DNA of 7,023 nt from Candidatus Aminicenantota bacterium (GTDB taxonomy: Bacteria > Acidobacteriota > Aminicenantia > Aminicenantales > Aminicenantaceae), in contig JAGLRY010000010.1 of NCBI GenBank assembly GCA_023135995.1, forward strand, positions 1 to 7,023. The letters run 5' to 3'. Below the pieces are notes generated by a model. The model saw only the letters and a program-made list of their open reading frames with translations, was not told where the DNA came from and did not search any database. The first letter of the stretch is position 1. The number at the start of each line of letters is the position of its first letter. A program made the position numbers and the translations under genes. Below are positions 4,477-7,023 of this stretch, in pieces.

Positions 4477-6441
4477 ATGAAAAGAACAAGTACTTCATTC
4501 CGAATCCTTTTTTGTCTTTTTCTCCTGATGATGTGTATCCCTCTTTATGCCCAAAAGAAAGATGCCGCCAAAGAATGGCTCAGAGAAGTAGAGCCCATCA
4601 TCACGAAAGCGGAAAAAACTGTTTTCGAAGACCTGAAAACCGAAGAAGACCGGATGAGGTTTATTAACTCGTTCTGGAAAGTCAGAGACCCAAATCCTGA
4701 AACGCGCGAGAATGAGTACAAGCTGGAGTTCTACAAACGGCTCAACTACGTAAAGAAATACTTTAAAAGCACGCGGAGCGATCAAGGAAGAATATACATG
4801 ATTCTGGGTGAGCCAGTCGAGAGAAACAGTTATGCGGGGGGAGAACAGGTCGTTGATTCTGAGGTGTGGGTCTATTATGGGGAAGGAAGGCACGGTCTTC
4901 CCCCGGTCATGAATCTTCTGTTTTACAAGCGTGAAAATTTTGGAGAATTTCGACTGTTTTATCCAGGAATGGATACAGCCTTAGATATTCTTTCTCCTGG
5001 TTATAGATCTGGTTATGAGAGAGCTAGAAGTGCATATAACCAATTGAGAGGTGTCTATATCGAACTTGCAGACGCGACACTGTCCGTCATCCCAGGGGAA
5101 GGCCATCCAGATATGCCGGCCTCGGCCACATCTTCGAGTCATGTTTTTGCCCAGATCTACACACTTCCAGAAAAGGAAGCATCCGACACATATCTTCGAG
5201 GCTTTCAATCCATCGAGGGAATCGTCAATGTGACTTATTCCTTTAAGGAAATGCCTGGGGATGCCTCCATTGCCTTGAGCAAGAACAGAGGGTATACATT
5301 TCTGAATTACTCTATCATGCCCGATGCTATCCGCCTCAGGAAAATCGCGGATAACCTCCATTCCGCAAAGTTCAATCTTAACCTGAGAATTGAGGACCTT
5401 GGCGGAAGGACGATATACCAGCAGGAGAAGAATATAGAATTTAAGCTTGACAACATGGAGAAACAAGCACTCGATGAGAAGAAAATCATGTTCTCAGGTT
5501 TTGTTCCTGTAATAAGCGGTACATTCAATGTGAATATTATGTTTTCAAACAAATCAACAGAAGAGTTCTTGATCCACGAAGAAAGGCTGGAGCTCAACGA
5601 AAAAACTGTCCCCGTCCTGTTGGGATTCAAGGCAGAGGAGATTCAGTCTAACAGGTTTATGCCCTTTAGTACGGATAAACATAAAATTTCGTTTGACCCT
5701 CGATCTGTATTCAACAAGACGGATTCCATAGAAGGAATCGTATTTACAGAAGACACACCGGATATTCGTCTTATCCGGGTGGACAATGAAGATGATTCTA
5801 TTGCCATTCAGGATGTTGTGAAACAAGGGAGATATTTTGTGTTCAGTTTGCCTCTTGCTGAGGTGAGCTCGAGCAATTATTACCTGAGTATAAGAATAAG
5901 GGATGAAGAAGTCTACAGAAAAATCGTTGCGGTCCTGGCTTTTCTCGCAGAAAAACCTGAAGGATATGAATGGTCGGATCCTCCCACTTCTGGCCATGCA
6001 TACAATTTTGAAATAGGCACACAGTACCTTAACATCGGTAACATCAAAAAATCTCTCGAATACTATAATAAACTGCCCGAATCTCTGTGGAATTCTTATA
6101 CGATCCCCATCATCGCCAAAGCTTATTACCGAAACAAGGACTATGAAAGGGTTGTTGAACTTCTTGAAAGAGAAGAAATCGCAAAGGATTATTCTGCCCT
6201 CTTCCTTCTCGGGAATTCTTCCCTGGAACTCAAGAAGCTGGAAAAAGCTGCGGAATACTTCGAACAACTGAGAAACTACGGAGATACGGTCAAAATTAAT
6301 CAGGTGCTTGGCGCCATCTCCCTTTCTTTGGGAGATAGAGAAAAGGCTAAAACCTATTTTGACAGAGCGAAAGAGCTGGAGAAAAAGCCCGAAGTAAAAA
6401 AAGAGAAAGACACGCAGGAGTCACACAATGAAAAAACGTAA
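4477..6441 (+). CDS. Secreted GWxTD-domain protein with C-terminal TPR repeats
   Basis: The 654-aa product begins with a signal peptide (hydrophobic residues 9-23, likely cleavage after LYA at 25; no lipobox Cys at the right place), so it should be exported. Residues ~31-165 match the N-terminal GWxTD domain: WLREVEPIITKAEKTVFEDL, then FINSFWKVRDPNPETRENEY (63-81) and QGRIYMILGEPVE (103-115). The name-giving GWxTD motif reads STRSD here (98-102), keeping only the Asp. The middle part (~190-480) looks like beta-rich, immunoglobulin-like or otherwise unassigned extracytoplasmic modules. Residues ~505-634 form about four TPR-like helical pairs for protein contacts, followed by a Lys/Glu-rich tail. 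No catalytic motif is visible and the family's biochemical role is, to my knowledge, unknown. Translation start has only a weak GCGGA upstream. The last 14 nt overlap the next gene, indicating an operon; the Lrp/AsnC gene precedes it by 31 nt. Confidence 0.82.
   Translation: MKRTSTSFRILFCLFLLMMCIPLYAQKKDAAKEWLREVEPIITKAEKTVFEDLKTEEDRMRFINSFWKVRDPNPETRENEYKLEFYKRLNYVKKYFKSTRSDQGRIYMILGEPVERNSYAGGEQVVDSEVWVYYGEGRHGLPPVMNLLFYKRENFGEFRLFYPGMDTALDILSPGYRSGYERARSAYNQLRGVYIELADATLSVIPGEGHPDMPASATSSSHVFAQIYTLPEKEASDTYLRGFQSIEGIVNVTYSFKEMPGDASIALSKNRGYTFLNYSIMPDAIRLRKIADNLHSAKFNLNLRIEDLGGRTIYQQEKNIEFKLDNMEKQALDEKKIMFSGFVPVISGTFNVNIMFSNKSTEEFLIHEERLELNEKTVPVLLGFKAEEIQSNRFMPFSTDKHKISFDPRSVFNKTDSIEGIVFTEDTPDIRLIRVDNEDDSIAIQDVVKQGRYFVFSLPLAEVSSSNYYLSIRIRDEEVYRKIVAVLAFLAEKPEGYEWSDPPTSGHAYNFEIGTQYLNIGNIKKSLEYYNKLPESLWNSYTIPIIAKAYYRNKDYERVVELLEREEIAKDYSALFLLGNSSLELKKLEKAAEYFEQLRNYGDTVKINQVLGAISLSLGDREKAKTYFDRAKELEKKPEVKKEKDTQESHNEKT
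6415..6420 (+). promoter_or_regulatory. Ribosome binding site inside the GWxTD gene for the next gene
   Basis: CAGGAG ends 7 nt before the ATG at 6428 and lies within the last codons of the GWxTD gene. The arrangement, with a 14-nt coding overlap, points to coupled translation of the two products. Confidence 0.75.
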
Positions 6442-7023
6442 TACCTTTATATTTATGCTTTTACTCATATTTACTATCAATGCAGTTGTTTTTTCATACA
6501 GCTTTAAACATCCATCGAGCAAAGCTTATTCTAGTACACAAAGTGGAGTCACCGGCGCTATAAAGGGATATGTCAAGGATGCCAGAACTGGGGAAGTGAT
6601 AGCCAAAGCTAAAATAATCATGGTTTTTGCCAAAAGTGAGAGTGTACGATTCACGCTCGAGACGGATAAAAAAGGCTATTATTACAAGAGCGGGCTGACT
6701 CCGGGATATTATAGATTCACTATAGAAAAGGAGGGTTTTTTACCTACAGAGACAACAGTGCGCGCAAGGCTAGCCGATACTTTCCAGTATGATTTTGAAC
6801 TCCAAGTCCTGGAGGTTGATACTGTTGCTGAAGCAGCAAAAGCTGGACGAAAGGGGATGAAGCTGTTCAATGAAGCCAAGTGGGATGAAGCCGTGGAGGA
6901 GTTTTCTGAGGGGATCTCAGAGGATCCTTCGAATCCTGCGCTCTATTTCTTCAGAGGTCTATCCCAAGAGAATAACGGCCAGGTGGAGGAAGCCCTTGCT
7001 GATTATCAGAAATCGGTAGAACT
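6428..7023 (+). CDS. Exported carboxypeptidase-regulatory-like/TPR protein (3' end outside window)
   Basis: An open frame of 198 codons runs off the right edge without a stop. Residues 1-~24 (MKKRNTFIFMLLLIFTINAVVFS) form a signal peptide or membrane anchor. Residues ~43-128 match a carboxypeptidase regulatory-like beta-sandwich: G-x-I-x-G-x-V-x-D-x-x-T-G-E (43-56) at the start and GLTPGYYRFTIEKEGFLP (89-106) at the characteristic turn. This fold is a stability or binding module in many surface proteins and is not catalytic. From ~135 TPR helices begin (AEAAKAGRKGMKLFNEAKWDEAVEEFSEGISEDPSN, then a second repeat cut by the edge). The frame is +2 relative to the GWxTD gene and overlaps it by 14 nt with its own good ribosome binding site. 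It probably functions with the GWxTD protein in the cell envelope, both offering TPR contact surfaces. Length and any further domains are unknown. Confidence 0.8.
   Translation, partial: MKKRNTFIFMLLLIFTINAVVFSYSFKHPSSKAYSSTQSGVTGAIKGYVKDARTGEVIAKAKIIMVFAKSESVRFTLETDKKGYYYKSGLTPGYYRFTIEKEGFLPTETTVRARLADTFQYDFELQVLEVDTVAEAAKAGRKGMKLFNEAKWDEAVEEFSEGISEDPSNPALYFFRGLSQENNGQVEEALADYQKSVE

Noticed and set aside
5554..6267. Minus-strand open frame of 237 codons inside the GWxTD gene
   Set aside because: Its composition (Phe, Ile and Arg-rich) is what the complement of Lys/Glu-rich coding sequence produces. The plus-strand frame has a signal peptide, domain matches and TPRs.

Overview
The window reads as chromosomal DNA from an anaerobic or sediment-type bacterium, most likely in or near Acidobacteriota (Candidatus Aminicenantes is my best guess). 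This rests on gene content: a GWxTD-domain secreted protein coupled to a carboxypeptidase-regulatory/TPR protein, a Tat-exported reductive dehalogenase homologue, and an exported creatinase-fold (M24) protein. It is an inference from family distribution, not a marker-gene result. Coding sequence is of medium GC and the intergenic stretches are clearly AT-rich. I see no rRNA, tRNA, CRISPR array, insertion sequence or phage gene.

Layout. 1-171: no gene; the 3' flank of the leftward rdhA-like gene, with a strong hairpin (137-157) that fits its terminator. 172-1539 (-): reductive dehalogenase catalytic-subunit homologue with a Tat signal and two 4Fe-4S motifs. 1540-1819: divergent intergenic region with candidate promoters in both directions and a TAACCT/AGGTTA dyad. 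1820-3199 (+): exported M24-fold protein whose metal-binding set looks incomplete. 3291-3788 (+): GNAT acetyltransferase of the phosphinothricin-acetyltransferase-like group. 3789-3992: AT-rich regulatory region with two dyads. 3993-4445 (+): Lrp/AsnC-family regulator. 4477-6441 (+): secreted GWxTD-domain protein with C-terminal TPRs. 6428 to the window end (+): exported carboxypeptidase-regulatory-like plus TPR protein, overlapping the GWxTD gene by 14 nt and cut by the window edge.

How they may work together. The last three genes form the most convincing unit: the regulator is 31 nt upstream of the GWxTD gene, and the GWxTD stop overlaps the start of the next gene, so they are probably co-transcribed and the last two translationally coupled. 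Both downstream products carry export signals and TPRs, suggesting a cell-envelope assembly of unknown job. The rdhA-like gene stands alone here, with no rdhB membrane anchor in the visible sequence. The M24 and GNAT genes look like independent housekeeping or accessory genes.

The start codons of the rdhA-like gene and the regulator were set by clear Shine-Dalgarno sequences and are internal to the longest open frames. Promoters and operators are eye-read candidates with low confidence.
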